Source: Lewinellaceae bacterium (lineage in GTDB: Bacteria > Bacteroidota > Bacteroidia > Chitinophagales > Saprospiraceae). From it: a DNA stretch of 64,000 nt. Shown piece by piece: positions 53,868 through 62,620 of the stretch. The notes below the pieces were generated by a model. The model worked only from the letters and a program-made list of their open reading frames with translations. It was not told where the DNA came from and did no database searches. The stretch is taken from contig JACJYR010000001.1 of the NCBI GenBank assembly GCA_020636005.1, positions 444,001-508,000 of the forward strand, given 5' to 3'. The position numbers and the translations under genes were made by a program. Numbering within the stretch: the stretch's first letter is position 1; every line of letters starts with the position of its first letter.

Positions 53868-56051
53868 TCAATTCCAATGTACACTGACCACGAAATTCCG
53901 CCCCGGGGCATTGATGCCACTGGCAAAGGTCCGGTAGTTCAAATCGAACAGGTTCTCCACGCCGGCCTGCAGGCTAAGGTGCTTGGTGAAACGATAGCCA
54001 GCTTTCAGGTTCCAGGTGCCCCAGGCAGGCATGCCTTCAGGCGTGGCGGCATTTAGGTTGTCCTCGCCGGAGGGGGAATAGTCCTCCAATTTTTTCCAGG
54101 CATTGAAAAGGGCATAGGCATCGGCAAAGAGCTTACCTTTTTCATAGGATAGCATGGCCCGGCCGTACAGCGGGGGGATGTGGTCGAGCGGCACATCGTT
54201 GGTGATATCCCGCCCTTCCGTGTAGGTAATGGTCCCCTTGAATTTCAGGCAGGTCGTGACCCAGTACTGGACGTTAGCGGAAAGCCCCCAAACCCTTGCC
54301 TTTCCGATGTTCACGTTAGCGAGGGTACGGAAGCGTTGGCCCATAAAGTCAATGCTGTCCTGCCCGCCCAATTGATAGGGCCGGGGGACGATAGCGTCAG
54401 TAAGTGTGCTGAGATAGGCTGTCACCTGCAGCGAGCCAAACGTTCCGATTTTCTGGGTGATGCCGGCCTCCCGGTAGAAGACTTGTTCGGGGCGCAGATC
54501 GGGGTTGGCCACCATCAGGTCGCCGCCGTTTGTTTCAAAGGTTTTTCCAAGATCGTCAATATTTGGGTTGCGGAAGCCGGTGGACAACAGGACGTTGAGG
54601 CGGAGGCCGCCGTTCAGGTTGCCGACCACGCCGAAATGCAGGTTTTGGGAGTTGGCGGTCTGGCGGACGTGCGCCAGTTCGGTCTCGAAAAAGTTTTTAT
54701 CAAAATTCACATCCAGCCTGGCAGAACTGAAGCGCAGGCCATCCGAGATAATGATTTTCTTGTCCAGCAGTTCCCAGCGGTGGGAAAAGAAAACACCGGC
54801 GGTGGTGAAGGTGCCGTCCGGGTAGCGGCTCACGATGGGGGTGCGCTGTCCGGTATTGATGTTTTCCGCTATGCCCGTGCTGTTGAGGTCGTTGTGGACA
54901 ACTTCCAGGCCGTAGCGGATTTCGTGGCCTTTTACCTGTTTGAAAATATCGAGGTTGCCAGAGTAGATTTTCAAATCTTCCGTCAGGTTGTTCCTTTCCT
55001 CTTTGTTGAAGCCCCGGTCGTGGCGGCTTTCCTCAATCATCTGCATTGCGGGGGTGAAGCGGATTTGATCGGCCCACCATGATTGTTGTTTGTTCAAGTA
55101 TTCATACGATAGGAACATGCGCTCCTGTGGCCCATAATACCATTCGGCAAACCTGGGCTGCCCATTGGAAAAAGTCTGGAGCCGGTCGTAGCGTGGCACA
55201 TCAGAGGAAGTGGACAGTTGAAAGTTGAGGGTGTGCGTTTGCTTGTCGGAAGGGGCAAAAAGGATTTTCTGCAGCACGTCCAGTTGCTGGTAGCCGCTTT
55301 GTTTTTGCACATTGGGGTCAGGGTTGGTCAGGATGCGATCCTCCCCGTCGATCCTTTTTACATAATAATTGGCATCGCCAAAATTGGGGTAATCCATCAT
55401 GTCGTTTCTGCCGCTGCGCAGATCGCCGAAGTCGCTGGCCGTGATGCCGGTGAGGGAGGCCCAGCGGCGGCCACCGAGGTTCAGGTCGGCATGGCCCGTC
55501 ATGCCGTGATTGGCAGAAGCATAGCGGAAAAAAGCATTGGTCTTAACGGCCAGTGTGCTATCGCTGCTCAACGATGGCTTGCGTGTGATAAAACTGACGA
55601 CACCGCCAATGGCATCGGTGCCATAGACGACCGACCCGGCGCCTTGCAGCACCTCGATCCGCTCCATCATGTAGGGATCTGTGGTGATGCTGTTTTGTAA
55701 ATGGCCCGCCCGGTAAATGGCATTGTTCATGCGGACGCCGTCCACCACGAGCAGCACCCGGTTGGCCTCAAAGCCTCTCAATACGGGGCTTCCCCCACCC
55801 TGTTGTGATTTTTGCACAAAGACTTCACCGCTGTTGGCAAGCGCATCGGCGGTGGTCTGCGGGTTGAGCTGGCGGATTTGTTTGTCTAAAATGACATCTA
55901 TTTTATGGGGGATGTCACTCTTGGCTTCCACGATTTTGTTGCCGGAGACGACCACTTCTTCCAGGTTGATCGAAGAGATGGTATCTTGCGATTGGGCGAA
56001 TAGCTGGGCCAGGCACGCCCATGCAAGGAGAGGGAGGTAGAGTTTCTTCAT
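53868..56051 (-). CDS. TonB-dependent outer-membrane receptor (heme-receptor type)
   Basis: A 727-residue receptor. Signal peptide (MKKLYLPLLAWACLAQLFAQ). The plug domain contains NLEEVVVSGNKI (possible TonB box region), PVLRGFEANRVLLVVDGVRM, and IEVLQGAGSVVYGTDAIGG. The barrel ends in a C-terminal strand with a terminal aromatic residue (RNFVVSVHWN). The RGFEANRV..GVRMNNA pattern is that of hemoglobin/heme and siderophore receptors; the cargo cannot be fixed. It carries no SusD partner, so it is not a polysaccharide-utilisation receptor. Confidence 0.88.
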   Translation of the reverse strand: MKKLYLPLLAWACLAQLFAQSQDTISSINLEEVVVSGNKIVEAKSDIPHKIDVILDKQIRQLNPQTTADALANSGEVFVQKSQQGGGSPVLRGFEANRVLLVVDGVRMNNAIYRAGHLQNSITTDPYMMERIEVLQGAGSVVYGTDAIGGVVSFITRKPSLSSDSTLAVKTNAFFRYASANHGMTGHADLNLGGRRWASLTGITASDFGDLRSGRNDMMDYPNFGDANYYVKRIDGEDRILTNPDPNVQKQSGYQQLDVLQKILFAPSDKQTHTLNFQLSTSSDVPRYDRLQTFSNGQPRFAEWYYGPQERMFLSYEYLNKQQSWWADQIRFTPAMQMIEESRHDRGFNKEERNNLTEDLKIYSGNLDIFKQVKGHEIRYGLEVVHNDLNSTGIAENINTGQRTPIVSRYPDGTFTTAGVFFSHRWELLDKKIIISDGLRFSSARLDVNFDKNFFETELAHVRQTANSQNLHFGVVGNLNGGLRLNVLLSTGFRNPNIDDLGKTFETNGGDLMVANPDLRPEQVFYREAGITQKIGTFGSLQVTAYLSTLTDAIVPRPYQLGGQDSIDFMGQRFRTLANVNIGKARVWGLSANVQYWVTTCLKFKGTITYTEGRDITNDVPLDHIPPLYGRAMLSYEKGKLFADAYALFNAWKKLEDYSPSGEDNLNAATPEGMPAWGTWNLKAGYRFTKHLSLQAGVENLFDLNYRTFASGINAPGRNFVVSVHWN

Positions 56052-56448
56052 AGCAGATTTAATGCTTTGCTTTGGCTTTAAATCACAGGTACATGCCGGT
56101 CAATTAGTGTATGTGTCTGTTGTGAAAAAGCGGCCAAAGCGCCGGCACGTCGTTCTAATAGGCTTCAAATGTAGGAAAGTAAAGGATCAATTCCCAACCG
56201 CTTAAATTCATTTTTTCTTCTCTTATATTTTCTATAAAACATTGTATTTCAAGTTATTTGAAAAAATATTCCTGCCCAATAAAACATTTCGGCATCCAAC
56301 ATTTACAAGTTCCGCTGGACTGTTGCCGGCATTTTATGGTTGCTCCCGGCCAGCGACTCCTGCAAAACACCCCTCGACCCGATTTTTGGGAAAACCGGGA
56401 AGGTAGCGTTGGACGGCAGGTTATTTTTCAATAAAAAACACTATAACT
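56052..56448. other. Gene-free stretch upstream of the TonB receptor
   Basis: No gene or strong structure seen. The receptor promoter should lie here, but no clear motif stood out. Confidence 0.4.
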
Positions 56449-56556
56449 ATGGATATGGAAATCATCGCTATTTTAACCCTCATCCCGCTGCTATTGGTTG
56501 CTTTTTGGTTGTTGAGAAAACAAAATCCACGACGCAAAAGGCCGGGCCGAAAATAG
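56449..56556 (+). CDS. Small single-pass membrane protein
   Basis: A 35-residue frame: MDMEIIAILTLIPLLLVAFW, then LLRKQNPRRKRPGRK. One hydrophobic segment is followed by a strongly basic tail, the normal shape of a small membrane protein. It is too short for most gene finders. No partner is adjacent. It may be real, but conservation has to be tested. Confidence 0.45.
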   Translation: MDMEIIAILTLIPLLLVAFWLLRKQNPRRKRPGRK

Positions 56557-56889
56557 GGCCGGGCATAGGATTCAATTGTTTCTATAAAAAACAGACCGTT
56601 GCAGGAGCGTATGTTTTTATAGATAGTCGCAATGAAAACTAATTATTTGAATCTTTGCTAATCAACCATTAGTCATTGGTTATTAGTCATTTAGCCAAAA
56701 ATAATGACTCCAATGACCAATGACGTTTAATGACGTTTATCTATAACTGGTTATCTTACCTGCTTTTCAAGGACGACCGGGCTTGACATTGAAAGAATTG
56801 GGCAATAGTGCCATGCTTATTTTTTCAATTTGTGGTTCCCAATTTTCCCCTTGTCTAAATTCCTGTGTATCCTTGCCCGTACCAATGCC
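56557..56889. other. Gene-free stretch with GTCATT-rich repeat
   Basis: No gene is seen. A stretch at 56672-56725 holds direct and inverted AGTCATTGG / CCAATGACT units that could fold, and 56703-56741 is an inverted relative of 52829-52867. Confidence 0.45.
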
Positions 56890-59298
56890 ATGATTCCTAT
56901 GAAAAACCTGCAGCCAGCCATCGAGGGCATCCGCCTTTCCCTGGAGGGAATCCTCGGGGAAACGTGGAAACACGAAGACTTCAATGCCCACCTCTCCCAA
57001 TTGGTGACGGGTAGCGATCAACTGTTCGCTTTGTTTTCAGAGGCCGGCGACCTTTGTTACAGCAAACTGACCGCCGGGGAGAAGCCATCGGGCGAGGAGA
57101 CTTTTCTCTGCTTGCTCATCCATCATCAATGGGCACCAAATGCCAAGGCCTACATGATCCTGTGGCGGGACGTGCTGTTTCAGGAGCAAAAATCGCAGTT
57201 GCTGCTACTGGAGGGAGAGGCCAGCCCCGAAGCGGTGGCCCATTTAAAAAAAGAGGCTTTTGAAACGGTAGCCGAAGCTGCGGCCTGGTTGAAGAACAAC
57301 ATCGAACTGGAAGCCAGCTCCATTCAGCGCAGCAGGGGCGGCAGCGAGAAAATAGTGGCCAAATGGAACCTCCAAAACAACCCCTGGCCCACCTACCGGG
57401 AACAACTGTCCTTTATCCCCAAACAGTGCCGTGGACTGGAAGACCAATTCAATGATTTGGTGGCGGTTTCTTCGGTTTTTAATAAAATCCGAAAGCACAT
57501 ACAATCCATCCTCGAATCCTGCCTGCTCGAAACGGCCAGCAGCGAAGCCGCCGCCCGGAAAGCGATTGGGCTTATTGCAGAAGAATCCAAAACCGAAAAA
57601 GAGGCCAACCTTAAAACAATAGCCGCCAGGTTGGATGAAGTGGAAAGGGAGATGGTGCTCACCCAGCATTTCAATTTTTTCTCGCTCTCCCTGGAAGATC
57701 AACTGGCCGCCATCCCTGAAAAAATGCAGGTAGCCATCGGCACCCAGGGCGGCAACCTGCAACAACTGGACATCAACCTCCGCAAACGCACCCGCCAATG
57801 GGTGGAGTCGGAAATACTGCCGCTACTGTATGAAGTATGGGAACTGACGGAAAACGTGGGCAATGGCATGAAGATGTCCCTGATGAACATCCGCAACCGG
57901 GCCATCCTCTTGTCGGCAGGCACCAACGAAAACAGCAATATAGATTTTGAAAAAGCGGCACTTTCGCAGCCGCTGCAGTCTTTCCTGGCCAACATCAGCA
58001 AAGCCAGAAGCCAGATGGAAGGCTACGTCAAGCAGATAAGTGACCGTGCCATCCTGCTGAAAGCTTCCCATATCTACCAGCCAGAGCAATTCCTGTTCGT
58101 CTCCCAGCAAACAACCATCAACCGCCTTACCCTCGATCAGGGTAAAATGATAGATAAGTTGAAATCGTGGTGGCTCAAAAGCACCCTCCACGTGCGCCGC
58201 CTTATCAAATCCGTGGAGGAGGAGGAGTCGCTGAGTATTTCAGAGCGGGTGGTGCGCTATGTCCGCCACCGGGAAACGGACGAAAAGGCCAGCCCCTATA
58301 CGAGCATTTTCCTCACGAAGGGCTACATCGGTATCTCCTTTGCAGTGGGCCGGGAAGACGAACTGCGGCATGTGAAAAATGTGGTGGACAATTGGAAAGC
58401 CGGGTACAGGGGCGCCATCTCAATCACCGGGAAGCGGCTCTCCGGCAAGACGCTTTTTGGCGAATTGGCGGCTGCCAGGTTCTTTGCCGACAATAACATC
58501 ATCCGGCTCTTTCCAGGCAGCATCCTGGAAGTGCAGGGCCGCAAATTCGAAGCTACCCACGACCTGAAGGCGGCACTTGATTTTGTGAGAAAACATACCC
58601 TGACCACCCGACCGCTCATCTGGATGGACGACCTGGAACTTTGGTGGGACCCCAGTATCCCGCTGTACCAAAATGTGAGGGCACTCATTGAATATGTGGA
58701 CGACTACTCCGACCAGATTTTTTTCATGGTGTCCATGAGCAACTTCCTCAAGTCGCACCTCCAGCAGTCCTGCCAGATCAACCGAATCTTCCAGGCAGAC
58801 ATCAGGATGGACTACATCTCGGTGGATGCCGTACACGACGCCATATTGGTCCGGCACGGGGCCACTCACAAAAAACTGGTGGACAAGGAAAACCAGGAAA
58901 TATCGCCCCAGGCGTTCAGGAAAAACATCGCCGCCATCCATAAAAGATCCAGTGGCAACATTGGCGAAGCCCTCAATGAATGGGCCTCTTCCATCCGGTT
59001 GGTGGACGAGGATACCGTCACGCCCAGCTTCGAAAGCAGCTATTCCCTGCCTGATTGCCTCAACGAAACCACCGGTATGCTGACGGCCCAAATCGTCCTC
59101 CAGAAACGGACCAATGAGTACCGCCTCCGCAAGCAGTTCGGCCCCGCATTTCAGGAAAAATACCTCAACGTACTCCAACGCCTTATCCATATCGGCCTGC
59201 TGCGCAGGCAACTGGATGGCTGGCTCGAAGTAAACGATATCGTAGTAAATGAACTCGGAAGGATGTTGGTGGAAAAGAATTACCTGAAAGGCGATTGA
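56890..59298 (+). CDS. Large P-loop NTPase of unknown family
   Basis: About 802 residues from the ATG at 56890 (another at 56899). The N-terminal 480 residues are long, helical and charged, with no recognised motif. A P-loop NTPase domain follows, with Walker A GKRLSGKT near residue 516 and Walker B PLIWMDDLELWWD near 577, then a helical region with RSSGNIGEALNEWASSI near 690 that looks like an AAA+ lid, and a winged-helix-like end (LQRLIHIGLLRRQLDGWLEV). No membrane segment is seen. The plan recalls AAA+/STAND proteins, but I do not recognise it. It is a single gene with a terminator after it, convergent with cystathionine beta-synthase. Confidence 0.7.
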   Translation: MIPMKNLQPAIEGIRLSLEGILGETWKHEDFNAHLSQLVTGSDQLFALFSEAGDLCYSKLTAGEKPSGEETFLCLLIHHQWAPNAKAYMILWRDVLFQEQKSQLLLLEGEASPEAVAHLKKEAFETVAEAAAWLKNNIELEASSIQRSRGGSEKIVAKWNLQNNPWPTYREQLSFIPKQCRGLEDQFNDLVAVSSVFNKIRKHIQSILESCLLETASSEAAARKAIGLIAEESKTEKEANLKTIAARLDEVEREMVLTQHFNFFSLSLEDQLAAIPEKMQVAIGTQGGNLQQLDINLRKRTRQWVESEILPLLYEVWELTENVGNGMKMSLMNIRNRAILLSAGTNENSNIDFEKAALSQPLQSFLANISKARSQMEGYVKQISDRAILLKASHIYQPEQFLFVSQQTTINRLTLDQGKMIDKLKSWWLKSTLHVRRLIKSVEEEESLSISERVVRYVRHRETDEKASPYTSIFLTKGYIGISFAVGREDELRHVKNVVDNWKAGYRGAISITGKRLSGKTLFGELAAARFFADNNIIRLFPGSILEVQGRKFEATHDLKAALDFVRKHTLTTRPLIWMDDLELWWDPSIPLYQNVRALIEYVDDYSDQIFFMVSMSNFLKSHLQQSCQINRIFQADIRMDYISVDAVHDAILVRHGATHKKLVDKENQEISPQAFRKNIAAIHKRSSGNIGEALNEWASSIRLVDEDTVTPSFESSYSLPDCLNETTGMLTAQIVLQKRTNEYRLRKQFGPAFQEKYLNVLQRLIHIGLLRRQLDGWLEVNDIVVNELGRMLVEKNYLKGD

Positions 59299-59313
59299 GG
59301 GGGAGGCAAGGAA

Positions 59314-59345
59314 GCTCACCTGAAAACTGAACGTTCCAGGTGAGC
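59314..59345. terminator. Bidirectional hairpin between convergent genes
   Basis: GCTCACCTG at 59314-59322 pairs perfectly with CAGGTGAGC at 59337-59345. It lies between the NTPase stop (59298) and the opposing stop (59355) and can end both transcripts. Confidence 0.75.
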
Positions 59346-59354
59346 CTCATTCCA

Positions 59355-60710
59355 TTATACTGCCTGTATCACATCGTACTGCGTCAGCACGTGCAGCATC
59401 CCCGTCCTGTCTTTTGCCACCACGGCGTGGATTTCTTTGTTTAAATACTTGCTCAACTGGCGGAAGGGCAATTCCTCGTCCACCATCGGGAAAGGTTTGC
59501 TCATCACGGTTTTTATTTCTTTCTCGGAGTTTTGCAGCGGGTTTTCCAGCAGGTATTTCAACACTTCCGTTTCTGTGACGGAGCCGAGCATCTCGCCGTT
59601 TTCTATGACGGGCATTTGGGAAAGATCGTGTTCCCGCATGATGGAGAAGGCATGGCGCACGGTGTCGGTAGGTTTCACGGCGAAGAATGATTTGTCCTGT
59701 TTCATCGCTATCAGGTCTTTGACCTTTAGTTCCGATTCCAGGAAGCCCCGTTCACGCATCCAGTCATCATTATAGATTTTCCCAACGTAGCGGCTGCCAT
59801 GATCGTGGAAAATGACGACCACCACATCGTCTTTTGTCAGCTTGTCCTTCATTTGGATCAAACCAGCCACTGCGCTCCCCGCCGAATAGCCGAGCATGAT
59901 GCCTTCTTCACGGGCGATGCGACGGGCCATTACTGCCCCATCTTTATCCGTCACTTTTTCAAAATGGTCGATGACGCTGAAATCATAGTTTTTCGGGATG
60001 ATGTCCTCGCCGATGCCCTCGGTGATGTAGGGGTAAATTTCCTTTTCGTCGAGCACGCCCGTTTCATGGTATTTTTTGAGGGCCGAGCCAAAAGTGTCAA
60101 TCGCCCAGATTTGGATGTTGGGGTTCTTTTCCTTTAAAAACTGGCCGACGCCGGTGATGGTGCCGCCCGTACCTGCCCCAACCACGAGGTGCGTTATTTT
60201 ACCTTCCGTTTGTTCCCAAATTTCCGGGCCGGTGGTTTCGTAATGCGCCTGGCGGTTGGCGAGGTTGTCGTATTGGTTGAACCAGTAGGAGTTGGGTATT
60301 TCTGTGCTCAGGCGTTTTGCCACCGAATAATAAGAACGGGGATCGTCTGCCTCCACGTTGGTCGGGCAAACGATAACCTCTGCGCCGAGCGCCCGCAGCA
60401 TGTCAAATTTTTCTTTTGACTGCTTGTCGCTGGTGGTGAAAATGCAGCGGTAGCCCTTTACGCAGGCGGCAATGGCGAGGCCCATGCCCGTGTTGCCGCT
60501 CGTGCATTCGATGATGGTGCCGCCGGGCTTGATTTTGCCTTCGGCAACTGCCACGTCCAGCATTTTAAGCGCCATGCGGTCTTTGATGCTGTGGCCAGGG
60601 TTGAAGGTTTCAACTTTACCCAAAACGAGGGCAGGCACGTCGGCCACGACTTTGTTTAGTTTTACAAGCGGCGTGTGGCCGATAGTTTCTAAAATATTTT
60701 GGTAATACAT
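59355..60710 (-). CDS. Cystathionine beta-synthase with C-terminal CBS domains
   Basis: A 451-residue PLP enzyme of the CBS/cysteine synthase family. The PLP lysine is in GHSIKDRMA (near residue 42), the phosphate loop SGNTGMG near 72, and GAGTGGTITG near 180. Two CBS domains fill about 335-451 (VRHAFSIMREHDLSQMPVIE and a second copy). It joins serine and homocysteine to cystathionine, or makes cysteine from O-acetylserine; the two cannot be told apart by sequence alone. The CBS domains imply control by an adenosyl ligand. Confidence 0.9.
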   Translation of the reverse strand: MYYQNILETIGHTPLVKLNKVVADVPALVLGKVETFNPGHSIKDRMALKMLDVAVAEGKIKPGGTIIECTSGNTGMGLAIAACVKGYRCIFTTSDKQSKEKFDMLRALGAEVIVCPTNVEADDPRSYYSVAKRLSTEIPNSYWFNQYDNLANRQAHYETTGPEIWEQTEGKITHLVVGAGTGGTITGVGQFLKEKNPNIQIWAIDTFGSALKKYHETGVLDEKEIYPYITEGIGEDIIPKNYDFSVIDHFEKVTDKDGAVMARRIAREEGIMLGYSAGSAVAGLIQMKDKLTKDDVVVVIFHDHGSRYVGKIYNDDWMRERGFLESELKVKDLIAMKQDKSFFAVKPTDTVRHAFSIMREHDLSQMPVIENGEMLGSVTETEVLKYLLENPLQNSEKEIKTVMSKPFPMVDEELPFRQLSKYLNKEIHAVVAKDRTGMLHVLTQYDVIQAV

Positions 60711-60997
60711 GGAAGGGAAGTTTCGAGTTATGAGTTATGAGTTTTGAATTAATGGGCTGTTAAGGCATCCAGAACATAGCGATCTTTAACTAATTTGAGG
60801 GTGCGAAGTTACAGGGAAAAAGGAGTTGGGGGTAAGAGAAATCTGCACGAAAATGTTTTAAACCGAACTTTAATAAATTTCATTAAAATTGTCAAACAAT
60901 CAAAGTTTAACAGGGCTACCGCATAAAGCCGGAAAAAAAAACGGGAATTGAAGAAATATTGCACCGGGTCCTGGATTGGGGAACGGGTGATTTGGAA
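60711..60997. other. Gene-free stretch upstream of the cystathionine beta-synthase gene
   Basis: No gene or strong structure seen. Confidence 0.4.
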
Positions 60998-61058
60998 AAA
61001 CTGCCAAGCCAAATGGGCAGTTTACCTGGCACAGGCAGGGTGGCTGTTTCCACCCTGC
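60998..61058 (+). other. Two tandem hairpins before the ATP-grasp genes
   Basis: AAACTGCC at 60998-61005 pairs with GGCAGTTT at 61016-61023, and GCAGGGTGG at 61035-61043 pairs with CCACCCTGC at 61050-61058. Both stems are perfect. They lie about 170 bp before the first ATP-grasp start and lack T-runs, so they could be a leader structure. The remaining bases to 61224 show nothing else. Confidence 0.5.
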
Positions 61059-61224
61059 AAATGAACCGTTCGGGGTTGACAAATTTATTGAAAAGTGCTT
61101 ATCTCAGCAGTTGAGCACCCACCAAATGAAATCCGTAAAAGGGTGAAGAACCTTGTGCGGTATTTTTTACATTTGCCCAACCCCACACAATACTCATCAC
61201 TCAAAACTCAAAACCTTCACCCAC

Positions 61225-62445
61225 ATGCCCTTTGTCATTTACGCAGCGCCCAACTATACCCCCGCCGCCACCACTTTTATTGATAAACTGGCGAGTATCC
61301 CAAACGTACAACTTGGCCTTATTTGCCAGGAACCTGTCAGTTGGCTCCGGCAGGAAACGTCCAGCAAACTGGCCGCCTTTGCCCAAGTGGAAAATGCGTT
61401 TGACGGAAACCAACTGCTGGCCGCAGCCAGGCAACTGCTTGCCCAACGCGGCAATATCCACCGCATTATCGGAGCCACGGAGCAGATACAAATACCTGTG
61501 GCCGAGGTCAGGGAAGCCCTGGGCATTCCGGGCATGGGCGTGGAAACGATGAAAAACTTCCGGGACAAGGCCCGCATGAAAGACTTGCTGCGCAAAGCCG
61601 GGGTGCCCTGTGCCAAACATGCGTTGGCAGCTTCCGTAAAGGACGCACTGGCATTTGCCAAAAAAACAGGCTACCCCATCGTCGTAAAGCCGCCCGACGG
61701 GGCCGCCTCCCAAGCTACCTACCGGGCCAACAACGAGCAGGAACTGGAAGCTGCTGTTTTAAAAAACAACCCGTCGCCTGGAAAGGAAGTGCTGCTCGAA
61801 GAGTTCATTCAAGCCGACGAATTTTCGTTCGATACTTTTTCTTTGAACGGGAAACCACTCTTCCATTCCATTTCCCATTACCTCCCGAACCCGCTGGAAG
61901 TGCTGCGGGAACCCTGGATCCAATGGCAGGTGCTCATCCCACGGGAGGTGGACGAGCCGCAGTACGACGACATCCGCCAGGCAGCTTTCAAAACCCTGGA
62001 AACGCTGGGCATGGAAACGGGGATGACGCACCTCGAATGGTTTCGCAGAAAAGACGGCAGCATCGCCATTTCGGAAGTGGCCGCCCGTCCGCCCGGGGCA
62101 CAGATCACCACGCTCATCTCCAGGGCCGCCGACTTCGACTGCGTGAGCGCCTGGGGCAGGCTGATGATTTTTGGCGAATTTGAAGTGCCGCAAAGAAAAT
62201 ATGCCGTCGGGGCCGCCTACCTCCGGGGGCAGGGCGAGGGAAAAGTCGTGGCCGTGCATGGCCTGGAGCAGGTAAACGCCGAAGTCGGACACCTTATCAC
62301 CGATGCCCGGACACCACAAATCGGCCAACAAAAAGGGGCCACCTACGAAGGGGAAGGTTTTATTATCTTGCGGCACCCGGATACCGAAGTGGTGCGCGAG
62401 GCCCTCGGCAAAGTGGTCTCCACGGTGCAGGTCATTTTAGGGTAG
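61225..62445 (+). CDS. ATP-grasp ligase-like enzyme A
   Basis: About 406 residues from the ATG at 61225 (MPFVIYAAPNYTPAATTFID). A Rossmann-like N-terminal part (1-110) precedes the ATP-grasp domain, with GMGVETMKNFRDKARMKDLL near 110, the adenine-lysine strand YPIVVKPPDGAAS near 153, the hinge LLEEFIQADEFSFD near 190, and the Mg2+ cluster in GMTHLEWF...ISEVAARPPGAQ near 270-293. The layout matches carbamoyl-phosphate/peptide-type ligases. It is followed by a paralogue at 62621, which shares the GMG...FRDK start. Together they may add two residues in a small-molecule pathway; substrate unknown. Confidence 0.78.
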   Translation: MPFVIYAAPNYTPAATTFIDKLASIPNVQLGLICQEPVSWLRQETSSKLAAFAQVENAFDGNQLLAAARQLLAQRGNIHRIIGATEQIQIPVAEVREALGIPGMGVETMKNFRDKARMKDLLRKAGVPCAKHALAASVKDALAFAKKTGYPIVVKPPDGAASQATYRANNEQELEAAVLKNNPSPGKEVLLEEFIQADEFSFDTFSLNGKPLFHSISHYLPNPLEVLREPWIQWQVLIPREVDEPQYDDIRQAAFKTLETLGMETGMTHLEWFRRKDGSIAISEVAARPPGAQITTLISRAADFDCVSAWGRLMIFGEFEVPQRKYAVGAAYLRGQGEGKVVAVHGLEQVNAEVGHLITDARTPQIGQQKGATYEGEGFIILRHPDTEVVREALGKVVSTVQVILG

Positions 62446-62620
62446 AGAAAAAACCGGCGGGCAAAAGCAACAGGCCGCACACCTCCGCCCCTTGGGACTG
62501 CCCGCCCCCAAAGACCGGCCTGCCCGGAAGGGCCAACAAAAATTGAATCTTCAAACTATAAAACTCACAGGCTGCCAGTTGCGGAGCCTCATTTATCAAA
62601 ACATTAAAAAAACAAGTGCC

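Noticed and set aside
54180..55082. A 300-residue open frame opposite the TonB receptor
   Set aside because: Antisense shadow; the receptor's plug and barrel motifs are on the minus strand.
56340..56642. A 100-residue plus-strand frame
   Set aside because: Its composition is not protein-like; the 35-residue frame in another phase is the better candidate.
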